Source of the DNA: Valencia hispanica
Lineage: Eukaryota; Chordata; Actinopteri; Cyprinodontiformes; Valenciidae
NCBI GenBank assembly: GCA_963556495.2
Contig: OY747702.1
Location: forward strand, 17,997,403 to 18,061,402
Direction of reading: 5' to 3'
DNA length: 64,000 nucleotides
Positions within the stretch are counted from its first letter, which is position 1; every line of letters begins with the position of its first letter. The position numbers and the translations under genes are program-made. The notes under the pieces were generated by a model. That model had not been told where the DNA came from. It did not search any database and was given only the letters and a program-made list of their open reading frames with translations. Positions 1-12,614 of the stretch are shown piece after piece.

Positions 1-665
1 GTCCCTGCAGAATAGCAGCATCCACAAGGCATGATGCTGCCACCACTATGTTTCACTGTGGGATATGTGTATTTAGGGTGAATTTCAATGTTGTTCTCAT
101 CTGACCAGAGCACCTACTTCCACATGTTGACATGTGTCTCATGCATGTGACCCTAATTGGCTCACAGTAAACTACAAAATGGGACTTCTTGTGACTTTCT
201 TTCGTTACAGACAGATTTCTGGAGTGCAGAATTATCCTGTTGATTGATTCTTCCACCTCAGCAGTGCATCTTTGCAGCTCTTCTATAGTAGTAACGTCTT
301 TATTGATTTGCAGTTGAGCAATGGAGCCTCTATGTTTGGTTGATGAAACTGCTTCAAAAACTGAACCTGCCTTAAACGTCTTCACAATTGGAGATTTATG
401 TTCTCTAAAAATATATCTGAACTCTATTTACTGTCAGATGGGTCATGAAGCCATTTTGCTGCCTTTATTTAGGAGTGTCAGAGTAAAGGGGTGTAGTACA
501 AATACATCCTGCACTTTTCCAATTTTTATTTGGAAAAAGATTTTTTAAACCATTTAACATTTTCCTCTACCTTGTGTTGGTCTATCACATAAAATCCCAA
601 TAACATGCACTACAAGTCTGACTGTATAATGTGACAAGAAAAGAGGTGAAAAGGTTTGAAAGCTA
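1..665 (-). mobile_element. Tc1-like DNA transposon relic, truncated by window edge
   Basis: The sequence resembles Tc1-family transposase read on the minus strand. Recognisable pieces are the region around a degenerate GGSIMLWGCFSS-like block at 25-70, a DETK-like region near 100-120, and helix-turn-helix-side sequence at 200-330. The element ends near 570-660 with a typical Tc1 terminal segment (a 'tgttggtctatcacataaaa' block, then 'aatgtgacaag'). All frames are interrupted, so it is a dead copy. Its other end lies outside the window. Confidence 0.7.
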
Positions 666-1111
666 TAAACAAGACACTGTGTAGAATCTAGAAATAAACC
701 AGCTTAGACCGAATCCTAGATGGGATTGGCAATAGCTTCAGAGATATATCCCATAAACAGCACCAGGACATCACACATCTGTCTCTATTCATATTGCTTT
801 GTTTTGTGTGTTGAAAAAAATGTGAACACATCCTTTAGCAGAACACTAGTTCACCCTTGGCTCCAGCAGAGGGCTTCAGACTACACATGATTGCTCTTCT
901 GGCCTAAAAAGAGGGAGGAACAAGTAGAGCTCTGAAGTTATTTTCTCTTCCAGTTCCAGTCTCTGAAGAGGATGGAGCTGGGATTCTAAACAGGACGGAT
1001 GTGGCCATTGCTGGTCCAGCGAAGCTCAGAGCCTGATCATTTTTTCTCTCAAACCCCTTCACCAAACCTTCTCAGTCTGCGTGGTTGAGCAGGGCTTGCA
1101 GCTCTCTGACT

Positions 1112-4100
1112 ATGAAGCTCTGGGCTGTTCTTTGTCTGGTACTGCTCTGTTTGCAGCTCCAAAATGGTGAGTGAAGTCCACCTTTCCACATCTGTTGAGT
1201 AGATTTGTGGATAAATCAACCATGTAACATCCTCATCAATTTAGGAAAAAAAAGAGAAACTGCTTGAATGGCGGCCGGAGAAACCCCTTGGTGCATGTCT
1301 GATGTGTTTAAAAGGGAGTTTTTATTCAACAATTGCAAATACAAGCAGTATTATAATGCAGAATTATTTAATCTCCGTTCAGAGATATGCATTTGATGAT
1401 TTGTTGTTGTTTTTTTCTGCATTGATTTATGCGAAATGTAACAGTGTTCCCAATAGTTAACAGGGGAAACATTTTCCAAAGTGTTTCTGCAGACCTGCTT
1501 TCTGAATGTGAAGGAATGCAACAGACGTTTCTAATTATCGACCTCTTTCTGCTGACTTTTCAAATGTGTGCTGCACTGTAAGGTGGAACGAATGGCGAAA
1601 GTAGCCTACAGAATATTTTACATTGTGTTCCTGTTGAGAGGAAATCCAAATGGAAGAGACTGAACTGTGCATATTTGGAGGCGGTAACAAGGATTTCCAG
1701 CATTCATGTTGTCACAGCTGGGCGACTAGCATTCCCCATGACACATATGTTTCCATGTGTCATATGCTTTGTGCCTCTAATGTTGTGTTTTATGCTTTTG
1801 TTGTTGGTTGATTGCTGTTTTTATTTTACCCCCTAAGCACCCAAAGCACCTTGAATTGCCTTGTTGTTGAAAATGTGCTATAAAGTTGCCTTGCCTTGCC
1901 CTGCCTCTCTCCCTCTCTGTCCCCTGTCTGTGCATGCAGGATCCTGCCAAGCGATCAAGAGAAAAAAAGAGGCAGCGGAAAGCAACACCCATTCAGGTGG
2001 GAAGCGGGTGAGAATTCGCCAGCCAGCTCTACCCGGCAGAAATAGAAAAAGCCAGTCCCTGCTGACCCAGGTGTTGGATAAGGGCCGCTTCCTGCGTCTG
2101 GGCCAGAGCACCACTCTGACTCCTGGGAGGAACATGGAGCTGCGCTGCAAGGGGAGCAACATCGGATGGTCCTACCCGACCTACCTGGACACCTTTAACG
2201 ACTCGCGCCTCAGGTGCTGCAGATAAACATCTGCTGTGTAAGGCATAGGACTGCTGGCTTGGTTTGTCTTATCTCTGGCTTATTGCCTGCAGCATCAAGC
2301 ATAGCGACAAGTACAGCCAGCTGATCCTTACCTCGCCCTCTGCTGCAGACACAGGCTCCTACAGCTGCTGGGTCATAGTGTGTGATGGGACAGAGTGTCA
2401 GAAGGACCAAGATCGCACGTACGCCTCCTACATCTACTTTCCAGGTGAGCTTTAGGGTACATTTTATTTCCATAGCAAGCAAAAAAAACAAAAAAATCTG
2501 TTTGCAGTTGCTGAAAAGAACATGATGCTGGAAATCAGAACATGTTGGCTTTAGTTGCCAGGTTGTAGAACTGTCCTCAAAACTTCACCAACCATTCATT
2601 TAGATACCAACACTGATCAGCGCTTCCACTAAATTAACACCCCTGGTGTCCAGTAATTTTGCTAACTAGATATTAAAACATTTTAAATGATTGGAGCATA
2701 CAGAGACCATGTTTGACTAATCCTCTTTGTACAATCTGACCATGGTCCAGTGTCTGAGGTTTTTTTGGGTTTTCTATAAGTATTAGGTCTGTGGAGCTAC
2801 ATGGCCATGGAGGAAGGAGGATTTTTGTCTCCAGCGAAGCAGATCTGTGTTCATTTTGGTCATTTTTGGGGGATCTTTTTCCAACTGAAAGGTATGATGA
2901 TGATGTCCCATTTCTAGTCTTCTGACAGAGACCATTTGATTTCTGATATTTCAGACAAAGACAGCCTCTTTGTCCCGTCTGCAATCCACTTCGAGATTGT
3001 ATACCTGCGCTCAGACAGGCCTGCTGTGGTGCCCTGTCGTGTGACCGAACCCCAGGCCAAGGCGTCGCTGCACCGAGAGGTCCCACCTGAGGAAATCACG
3101 GCAAATAAGACTCTTATGACCTACGACCCTACCACGGGTTTCGTCCTACAAAACCCCAGTGCAGATCTTCAGGGGGTGTTCTACTGCAAGGCTGCGTCCA
3201 AGGGCACCCCTCAAATCTCCACCAAATACCAGCTGTTGTATGTGGAAGGTGAGGGTACAGCACTTTAGAGTGGCCAAAAGTATTCATACCCTTTGATCTT
3301 TTTCACATTTTGTTCCCATAAAACCACAAACCTACTTCCAAATGTGAGATATATAATGTTAACATCACGAGGAAGACTTTTCTTGACAAGAGGAATCCCG
3401 TTTGAGATTTGGGCTTAGGATCTTTCATCTCCATCTACTGTTGACAGTTCCTAGTGGAGCACCATTCGTGAGCCTTGGAGCTTTTCCTGAGATGGTGAGG
3501 GGAGGTGACAATGTTAACGTGACCTGCACTGTGTTAGGAGAACCAGAGGTGGACGTGAGCTTCAACTGGTCTTATCCTGGACTGGTAAGAGAAATATAGG
3601 TCTTAAAAAAGTGTTATGAATAAGAAGGAGCAGAGGGGAAAAAGATGCTGTGACTAAAAACATAATGGAGGGGATTTCTAATTAAAGAAAAAAAATTTTT
3701 ATACAACCTTCCCAATGAATGTCATTCAATGTTTTTTAGTTTAAATGTGTGGTTTATGCTTTTGAAGCCCCTGTATGCTGAGTTTTGGATAAAACTTGTC
3801 TTAATCTTAACAAGACTATACAATTCAGGTTTCAAGGAACAATTTGGGATTTCTGAAGTGAGGTTATGTAAAAAAGGTTATAAGCCCATCTCTTTTCTGC
3901 AGTAAATAACTCTCCTGGTGTCTTTATTTATCATAAATCCAGATTATTCGGAGATCGGAGCTGATGGCAAGTCAGTCTCTACTGTCTTAAAAACATCATG
4001 GCAGTTTATATGACACAATCTAATGAACCTTTAAACCATCATTGTGTTTGCAATTAGCAGTTATTGTCAAAGAAGCAGATGAATATTTACACAGGCAATA

Positions 4101-7100
4101 GTGGTTGGAGGCGGTCTGATAGCAATGATCTTCCTGTGAGAAACGTGTGCTAAGAATGAACCATTTTAAAGGATTTCTCCCAGCTGCATCCACAAGAGGG
4201 GAATAGTCAGAACTGCCAATGAATAATGCATCCCATTGACTCGTCCATTTAGATTGTTAATCCAGATTGTATATGAAGCATTAGTTATGAATGCTGTGGC
4301 TAAATATACTTGTTATACTGTGATTTGTTTAATGTACCTAAGTGGACCAAAACATTAAAATCTAAACCAGACTTAAGAAAATGACAAAAAAACAAACAAA
4401 AAAACAACATCTAAACAAGATCTAAACATACGTAGGGTGTTTTTTTTTTTTCTATTTCACTAATTTTATGAGAATTGTTGTCATTTTTCAACTTCAAGTG
4501 ACTTTTAGAATATGGACAGCCACTTGCCATACTACGGAGTGGAGAACATTCTGATTCAAACAGGAAGATCAGTGGAGGCACACACTTTTCAAACCTCTAT
4601 TTCTTGTGTAAATAACTACCCGAAGCCAAATGTACCAATGGTTTAAGGTTCATAAAATAGCGTTTGCATAACCAGCTGTGACATTTTTGAGACTGGAGGC
4701 GTTTTTAGACCGTAAAGATCTGCTTTGGTCTTTCTTTCAGCAGTTAGCTTTGACCTCCTGTACGTAAGATATTAACCGCTTGTAAAGGTTCAGCAAAACC
4801 TAACAAATAATTGCACAATGGTGAATTTAAGGAAGATGTTTTTCTAAGCAAATTAAAAATATCTCCAGGTCAGATATGTGTCTGCCAAGGCAAAGACTTT
4901 CCTAAAAATCTGGGTCTTCTTTTGGATAAAGTGTGAGAATGTACTTCCTAACAAGGAAGTAACCCCCAACTACAAGTAGTATTGTGAAAAAGTTCAACAT
5001 TTTTTGTCACTCATTTCAGAAAGTGAAACTTACATATAAATTAATTAGGCATAGACTGAAATATTTCAAGATTTTCATTTCTTGTACTTTTGATTATAGC
5101 TTACAGAGAATGAAAAAAACAAAACAAATTCCCTTTTTTGGGACATTTTAATATTAAAGATAATAAAAAAAGAAGCATATAAAAAAAAAAGAATGTCAGG
5201 CCTCTGAAATTTATGCTCATATCTATGCACTCATGGAGGAGATCAGCCTGTGGTTCTGCTGAGGTGTAATGAAAGCCCAGGTTGCTGTGATGGCAGCTTT
5301 TAGGCTAGCTATTGTTGGCTCTGGTGTCTCTCATCTTCCTCTTGACAATATCCTATAGAGTCTCCTTGGGGTTCCTTGGGGCATTTACTGTCTGAAAAGA
5401 GGAATTTGGATCACTGAGCAACAGTCCAGTTGTTTTTCTTCTTAGCTCATTTAACTTTAGCCCATGTGTTGGATTTATCAGTGCAGTTTTTTTTCCTACC
5501 ACACTTCTTCCATCCACTTAACTTTCCATGAATGTGGTTGGATAAAGCCCTCTGAACAACGAGCTTCTTTAGAAATGAACTTTGCGGCTCATAGTTGTCA
5601 GTGTCTTCTGGACATCTGTCAGGTCAGCAGCCTTCCCCATGATTAAGTCCTACTGACCCATTTAAGAGGCTCCGGAAACCTTTGCAGGTGTTTTGAGTTA
5701 ATTAGCTGATTAGGGTGCAACACCAAGAGTTTCCAATATGTGACTTTTTGACGATTTTTAAATTTTTTGAGATGAACCTGTATACTCTAACATAGGAGGG
5801 TCAAACTACTGTTCCCGACCAGTGTTCTTCAGCTTTTAGATGTCCCTGGTCAAACATACCTGAATCAAATGGCTGAATTGTCCCCTCAGCATGCACGGAA
5901 TCAGATAAATCGTCCATTAGCAAGACTGTGTACAACCTGATGACATGTTTAGGAGATCCTATGGTCATGTCCTGGATGACCTAACGTATTTCAGGTTAAA
6001 TATTTGTATCTAATTATCATTATTTTGTAGAAATCAGTGTTCACTTTGTTATTAAAGTATTTTTATTAATCATGGTTGTTTTGCAAAAGCGACAAACAGT
6101 GTGAAACATCCAAGGGGGTGAATGCTTTTTATGGGCACTGTAGATTCTGAGCAGGGCCGGAGTGGGACTCATTTTCAGCCCTGGAGTTTCATGCCTCAGA
6201 CCGGCCCACTTTTTACCACAGCCTATTATTAAAATCATGTCATTATAACCTTACATGTTAAAGCTACAACAGCACAGTGCTCTGTAAAGCCTTGTAATTT
6301 TAGTATTTTTCTAAAAAAAAAAAAAAAAAAAGTCAAATTCAGTGCAAATAAGGGTTAATTGCTTCACAAGGTACATTTATTTCAGCATGTGTTCCCACCT
6401 AGATTATTTTTTACAACACATCCATTAACAATATCAGTCAGTATTTATTTCATTTTTTGCTGCCTCTGCCTTGGTAGACTCTGCTATCCCGTCCACACTT
6501 CCTCCAGTTCCCCTAAACTCACCTGCTGCACCTGTGTCACAATAAAAATAATATTCTGTAAAGCTTTAGTGCATTTGATATGGAAAAAAAAACATTTAAG
6601 ATATTTTCAATGGCAAAAACATGCAGGCTTGTTTTATATTACTTTTATTGTATTTTCTTTCAAATGTGGGCTTTGTGTATTAACTTTCTTATTTTTAAAG
6701 AAAAAAAAACAGGTCACTTGGGCATAGAAAGTGGTTATACTGGATCTAATGCCTGCTTGTTCAAACACTTATTGCTTCCATACTATGAGGAGAAATCCCC
6801 TCATCACTACTGATTCTGCTACTGAAACTAAATCACGTTTAAAAATGGTCATAATTCTCAGCACAGAATTCAATATTTCACAAAGCCTCTATCAGTTTTG
6901 TTAATGTAGTGCTGAATCAGCTAGAATTGCAGGACACTTCTAATATGGAGCAGGTCTACACCATGCTCTTCATTATATTAACACAAAATATATTAACCCA
7001 ATAAGTAATTCTGCCTGCACTCTGGACGTGTGGGCTCATATTGTTTGATGCTGGATATTCCTTCTAACTCTGAAGAGCTACAACATAAAGTTGACCAGTT

Positions 7101-7917
7101 ATGTGGCATCGTATTATTTTATTATGTTATGCTAGTTGCCACAAAGTGACACAATAGACTTGATAATTTACAATGGTGGTTTGCAGGCAAAGTTCAACGT
7201 CTTACCCGTTTCATCGTCCTCGTTTGTCACAAACCACAAGCTTGTTTTAGTAAAAAAGTTGCCCATTTTTACACATTTAGCAGAGTCTGTTTGAGCTTTC
7301 CTCTTTTTCTCTCCGCCACCTATGCTCTTTAAACTTTCAAACACCACTGACTGAGTGCTCTGACGTGTTACGTCAAAGTGCGCTGCAAAAAAAAAAAAAA
7401 AACCCAGAGCTGCCAGTGGAGGCAGAGGCCCAGTATGGCAAGCCATTTTGATAAAAACTCCATATCCTTCATGTATGCCAACTAGTATGAGACTACACTG
7501 AACTAGTTGAACATTTCCCCTTCTAGTTTGAACCTTTGCCAAACTAGTTCAGAAATACTCTTACTAGTAACTAATTTTTGCCTAGTTGCACCTTTGGCAC
7601 ACTCATACGACTTTGCTAGTACGCCGGCCCTTGCGGAACAGCCCTCAAGAACTGGTGTCCAGCTCTTTAAAAAAAAAAGCATTTGACCCTCTTTTGTAAC
7701 CATAAGGCTGTCTCTCTGTGTACCATAGGGTCAGCGTCCAGCTCACATCCAAACGTTGTGGAGGCTGGTGAACAGAGGTATGGGCTACACCACAAGGGTC
7801 TCCCAGAGCATCCTGACTGTGGAGGACATAGAAACCATTGACTTTGGTAACTACATCTGCAAAGCTAAGAACAAGAACGGTGAAACAATAATGATGACCA
7901 AAATTGTCTCTTCATAA
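1112..7917 (+). CDS. pdgfrl: pdgfrl: platelet-derived growth factor receptor-like protein, six coding exons
   Basis: Coding exons are 1112-1166, 1940-2213, 2293-2444, 2955-3248, 3448-3584 and 7729-7917, all with GT-AG borders and compatible phases, giving 366 aa (human PDGFRL is 375). A signal peptide (MKLWAVLCLVLLCLQLQNG) is followed by a basic linker. Three Ig-like domains follow, with cysteine pairs C88-C135 (DTGSYSC), C188-C238 (GVFYC) and C285-C348 (FGNYIC). There are N-glycosylation sequons at N106, N211, N282 and N298. No kinase or transmembrane segment is present, as in the family, so the product is predicted to be secreted. Family knowledge: it resembles the PDGF receptor ectodomain and is a putative tumour suppressor with poorly defined ligands. 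Intron 5 (4.1 kb) is filled with transposon debris. The gene converges on mtus1, as in human 8p22. Confidence 0.95.
1805..1900 (-). repeat. Short copy of CAAGG-type LINE 3' tail repeat
   Basis: This is the reverse complement of the same repeat that starts at 26267 and at 63727. It shows the (TTGCC)n head at 1887-1900, the 'gcaccttgaattgcc' block, and the poly-T-rich 'gctgtttttattttacccc' block. Only about 95 bp remain. It ends about 40 bp before the acceptor of pdgfrl exon 2, so the intron end next to that exon is partly repeat-derived. Confidence 0.8.
3271..3350. repeat. Tc1-type terminal repeat fragment
   Basis: The stretch 'gtggccaaaagtattcatac' followed by 'tttttcacattttgttccca' matches the outer end of Tc1-like inverted repeats. 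No transposase sequence follows. It lies in pdgfrl intron 4, starting just after the exon 4 donor. Confidence 0.6.
4975..5790 (-). mobile_element. Degenerate Tc1-like transposon in pdgfrl intron 5
   Basis: This is a decayed copy of the family seen complete at 33721-35290. Collinear matches include the left terminal repeat (5000-5110), the 'tggaggagatcagcctgtgg' block (5236-5255), the 'gagcaacagtccagt' block (5416-5430) and the 'tgcaggtgttttgagttaat' end (about 5684-5703). Large internal deletions and many stops are present. Confidence 0.75.
5990..6142 (+). mobile_element. Tc1-like 3' terminal fragment
   Basis: This short piece ends in 'ggggtgaatgctttttatgg' followed by 'gcactgtag', a typical terminal sequence of Tc1 elements in fish. 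Only the right end is recognisable. Confidence 0.6.
6143..7728. other. Rest of pdgfrl intron 5
   Basis: No gene is recognised here. 6150-6240 starts with a 'gggccggagtgggactcatt' block that looks like an end of another interspersed element, but I cannot classify it. 7440-7640 holds several CTAGT-containing words (for example 'aactagttgaac', 'aactagttcag', 'ttactagtaac') of unknown origin. The intron ends with the acceptor 'taccatag' before exon 6. Confidence 0.4.
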
Positions 7918-8066
7918 TCGCCACCAAGGAGCACCGGATCCTGTGTTTTTGTGTGCTAGACTTTTTCCACACGTAAAGCTCTAACACTGATACAGCCGTC
8001 TGCAGGGCCAGATAAAATCAATGTCTGGCCAAAATGATATACATTATCCAAATATTTTTAGAACTT

Positions 8067-8072
8067 AATAAA
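8067..8072 (+). terminator. pdgfrl polyadenylation signal AATAAA
   Basis: This canonical AATAAA lies 150 nt after the pdgfrl stop codon at 7915-7917, so the 3' UTR is about 170 nt. Confidence 0.75.
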
Positions 8073-8089
8073 GATTGTATAATTGCTTT

Positions 8090-8690
8090 GCTGAAGCTTT
8101 AATTTAATCATTTTCATTAAAATGTGGTGGTTTTGAAACCGTAATATTTTAAAAAGCTTGGTTTACCTGGATACCAGTGAGGAGCCTACACCCCTTAACG
8201 CTGCATGCAGCAGAGTTTTTAAAGATGCAGATCTGGTGAATTGAAACCCTCTTGGAAAATGCCAAAGCCATTTCACATAGTTGTTTTTGACTTCATCTGA
8301 AGTATGGTTGCGGCATCATTGTGAAAATTCCTTCTGCTGCTACATTTAAACTGCATATCGATGCTAAAACAAACAAACAGAAAAAGTGATTTTTTTTCTT
8401 CTATTGCTACATGTTGGAATTTGGTTTGAAGCTAAAGTTTGTGTCAGGCTCATGACCTAATGTGCTCCTTATGTGGAATGTGTTCAGCAGGGAATTAGCT
8501 CATTTTAGACTGCTACAATTTCTGCATTTTCTGCTTTGTAAAAACAATAGTTGTGATTTGACATGTGCACTGGATTATGTTCAATAAGTGATAAAAGAGC
8601 ACATACATTTTCATGGTATCTCAGTTTGGTGGTGTTGGCTCTATTGAATTAAAAGCCCCTCAAAGCCTTAATCTGCACTAAATCACTAAT
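8090..8690. other. Convergent intergenic spacer between pdgfrl and mtus1
   Basis: This roughly 600-bp AT-rich stretch lies between the two predicted 3' ends. I see no open reading frame or recognisable repeat in it. Confidence 0.5.
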
Positions 8691-8713
8691 CCTGTTTAGG
8701 TTTAATACAAGAC

Positions 8714-8719
8714 TTTATT
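8714..8719 (-). terminator. mtus1 polyadenylation signal (AATAAA on minus strand)
   Basis: TTTATT on the plus strand reads AATAAA on the minus strand, about 880 nt past the mtus1 stop at 9596-9598. It predicts a 3' UTR of about 0.9 kb. Other AATAAA-like words exist, so the choice is tentative. Confidence 0.5.
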
Positions 8720-9595
8720 AATTGCATATTTCAAACAGGGTCAACATAGCTGTAATATTTGCACACAAAATATTGTCTTTGAAATATCCGGTTTCCCTGA
8801 TGTGTATAAGCAAAGCTGTTTCCGTAAACTAAGAAACAGGACCCTGAACTTAAAGCTGTGCGAGGAATCTTCCTTTAAAAGGTCACAGACACACGAACAA
8901 AGACATGGATTGGTCCCCTGATCAAACAAAGCAGAAATATTAAGGACCATTAAAGTTCTCTAAGCTGGCTGTGCAGGATTTAAACCAACCACACACTCTC
9001 TGAACTAAAATAACCTTAAGGAAATGGGTGTTCAAGGCCAGCGTATGAAACTATAGACCGACTGTTACCCTTGTGAGAAAAGGTGCAGGAGTCTAAACGA
9101 AACGATTCAAGATTCCTTAAATATTGTGAGAAAATATATATACAGCTTAAACTCTCCTCCGGTTGGACCTTCCATGGCTGTGGAGACCAGAATCAGAAAA
9201 AGCCCTCTTTAACACCGCAAGGTTAAAACTGCATGTGTACGCATGCATGTACTGTATGTGAGCGTGTGCTGAGCCTTAGGGAAGACGAGCCTCTGACAAC
9301 ATCAAACAACAAAAATAGTATTTCATTACATAGAAGTCCTGAGATTTTCTCCCCTCCATCCATCTGATCAGGTGTCAAAGGCAAACAACAAGATGACATT
9401 AAGTGCTTCTGTGCAACTTCTTCTTTTTTTTTTTTTAACAATATTTAGCATCTTTATACAGAAAGTTGTAGAGCTTATGTAGTCCTGGAAGAGCCACGTT
9501 CAAGCTGGAACATAAACAGGATTCAATCACGGCTTTTATCCCAGAAGGAAAACTGAACCCGATGTTTTGCTCCCTGGAAGCTGGGGGGCCCGCTG

Positions 9596-12500
9596 TTATC
9601 TGGGGGAGACGGGGGGGCTGGAGAAGAAGCCGGAGCTGCGAGGTGACTGCAGCTTGAAGGGGTGGGTGGGTGAGGTAGGGCTAGGGGACACCCTGCGGGG
9701 GCTATTCAACTCTCCGTTGTGGAGCTTCCAGAGCAGCTCCTCGTTCTCCATAGACAGCCGCTTGTTTACCTTGGACTCCTTCTGAAGGGACTCCTGCAGC
9801 ATGGCCTGCTCTGTGGATAGCTGTCTGTGGGGCAGCAAAACACATCCAAAATGTTCACAACATGGAGAGGCTTCCAGAATATCTCTCGACATTAAACATT
9901 TCATTTACATTGGATTGTTTTGGACTATCAAGGTTTAAAATAAATAATTAACATTTTAAAACAGAGAAATCAGTTGGATGACCGGTATCGCTTGGATTAT
10001 AGATGAACCGGCCCTGACTAGTGACTGGCTGGTCAGGAACTCAAAACGTCCATCTGGTTCTCATCGGTGAAAGAAAACACCATCAGACAGTCAGGCTCAA
10101 AATTATTCATACCCCTGGCTAATTTCAATCCAATAACAATTTTTTTAATCTCTATCCTCCTCTATCAAATTCAGGTCAGGCCTCTGACTGCACTTGTCAC
10201 ACCCATTAATTAGGATTTATTGATTGATATTAATAATCCGCGTTAGATGCTAAATCTACCAGGTGTATGAATAACTTTGAGCGTAACTGTAGTGCTACCA
10301 GATCTTAAAACAACAGTCTTCAGTATGGAAGATGTTACTGTGGAAAGAGGACCCAAAGTTGAGTATTTTCATTGTCAGAGAGGGGTTTAAAAATCAAGCC
10401 AGATAAGGCACAGAGATGGATGAAGATATGTTTGCTAGCGAGACTTTTAGCAGCTAGCAGAAAAGTTGGATGGAAACAAAAGACTGCTCTGTTTTATTCT
10501 TTTGAGCTTTCATCTGTCATGAAACAAATCGTGGATCTGGAAATGTTGGCAGCGTTTTCAAAATCTTAAGAGGTAAAATAAAGATCAACATTCTTTAAGG
10601 AGTGCAAACGGAGACTGCTGTTTAGGCTTGTTAAATTAATAAAACAGGAGGTTATAGTCTATTTAAAATGTGAACTCAAAAACTGGTATCATAAGGTCAA
10701 ATCATTACAAATGCCAGAGATCGGAAATGACTCTGATCGGTGCAGCTCTAGCTTTAAATTCTTTAAGTAGTTCCGGTACCTCGACAAAGCGGCATGCTTT
10801 TCCATTCGGGCTTTCAGGTCTTCATTCTCCTGCTGGACCTTTATGAGGATTTCATCCAACTTCACATTTTTCTCCGTCTGTTAGAGACAAATGTTTGCCA
10901 GTAATATTATTTCCGTTGTTGTTTGGCAATCTTTCTTCATGCTTCCCAGTTCTCACCAGTTTGCCGATCTCCATCAGCTTCTTCTCCTGCTGGTGGAGCT
11001 GTTTGTTTTTGAGATCCAGCACTACTTTGAGACTATCCAGCTCCTGCTCCAAATACAGGGTGTGAGAGTCCTTCTGAAGGGACAAAATACAGCAGCATGA
11101 TTAGAGTCTAAGTAAGCCTGCACAAATACAGCACATTTTCTAACTGCAGTATCAGAGAATCAGACCCTCCAGCAGAGGGCACCACCGAGGTCTGACTATT
11201 TGGGTGTTGCTCTGTGCTCACAGGGCCAGTATACTGTATATTTGGCCATCAGATAGGGACAAGGAGCAGCTGCCAGTTCTGCTCTTATTATTATTTTCAT
11301 AAGGCTTCATGTTGTGAGTTAGTGTACAGAGGTTGCCTTTAATACTTTCTGGTGTCAGAACAGTTTGGAGCCATAAAGCTACAAGTTTAAGGTAATGACG
11401 AGAAACTAACTCATCATAACACATTGCTATAGGCCATTGTTGTTGCCCCTATAAATATATTGGACTGTAATGCTTCACATCAAACCCTTTTTATGAACTA
11501 AACAACAGTTAGTTGTTAATTGTCTACAGATAAATGATTGGGTTTCAAAGAACTGAGCCTTTCACTTCCGAGAAAACACTGATTTTATATTTGTCCACTG
11601 GCCGTTTATCTTTTGGGCAGTCACTGGCTTTATTGTTAATCCACTCTAGATACTCGGGGGGCAAACAGCACCGGAATCATGAGGGGTTTCAACACTAAAT
11701 CTGTTCTGTATCACAGACAAAAAATACCTGCATGTTTTCACTCAGTTCTCTCCTCCTGCTCTCCTCTGCAGCTAGCTTCTCTAACAGGGCATTATTCTCT
11801 ACAGTCAGCTCCTGAATCTGTGCCTGTGGATGCACACGGGAACAAAAACCAGTGGGCAAACTGGTACATTAATCTCTTAAGGTCTAATAAACCAAGAAAT
11901 AAAACCCAACTTACAGACAGAGCAGCTTCTGCATCTTTTAGAGTCTGGTCGAAAGACTGCAGCTCTTGAGTGTGGACTTTCCTGAGTTCTGTGAAGTTCA
12001 CAAAGTTCAGAAAAATAACTGTACATTAGGTTTCAGGGTAGATCACCCTTCTGTACCATATCACACTGATGAATCTATAATGGAACAAATATCCGTTTCA
12101 TTTCAGAAATAGTTGACGAAACAGTGTTTCATACAGTATTTGTTTATGAAGGTGGATCCGGTACTCTTCCCTCACCTTGTAAAGACATTTCATACTGTTG
12201 CCTAACAGACTGCAGCTCCTCTGCATGGCTGCTCTCTAGCTGCAGCTTCATGGCTTCATGATTGGCCTTCAGCTTTTCCATCTAGAAAACAGAAAAAAAT
12301 CACCCATATATTATTTAAAACACTATGAAAACAGACAAAGAAACTTCCTGATAGTATCAAAAATCGTTTTTATATCTCCTGCCATCTATGCATGGCTACC
12401 TGCTGCTGAATGAGAGTTTTATACTCGTTTGCTTCCTCCTGATAGGTGAGGTGAACATTGTCCCATTCAGCCTTGTAGACAGCCTGCAGCTTCTGCTCCA

Positions 12501-12614
12501 GCTCAGCCAGCTCCTCCTTGTGCTCTTCCTGCAGTTTCTGCGTTGCATCCTGCAGAGCAGCATGCAATTCTTCCTTTTCCCTCTCCAGGCATTCAGACGA
12601 GTGGACAGAACAAA
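9596..12614 (-). CDS. mtus1: mtus1 shared C-terminal coiled-coil exon cluster
   Basis: Seven closely spaced exons (12614-12400, 12281-12176, 11988-11915, 11823-11728, 11073-10957, 10877-10780, 9824-9596) encode heptad-rich helix. Recognisable stretches are [20 protein letters not shown] and [14 protein letters not shown] (exon 11073-10957), [20 protein letters not shown] (exon 10877-10780) and [20 protein letters not shown] (last exon). All predicted isoforms share them. In mammals this region carries the AT2-receptor-interacting part of ATIP1. The final exon starts at acceptor 9826-9825 and ends in a SSPPVSPR tail. Confidence 0.95.

Noticed and set aside
1861..2226. Continuous 121-codon plus-strand frame covering repeat plus pdgfrl exon 2
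   Set aside because: Only 1940-2213 is coding. The upstream part is the LINE-tail repeat and intron, and the end runs past the exon 2 donor.
9567..9785. Plus-strand frame over the mtus1 last exon
   Set aside because: It is the antisense shadow of the conserved mtus1 C terminus read on the minus strand.
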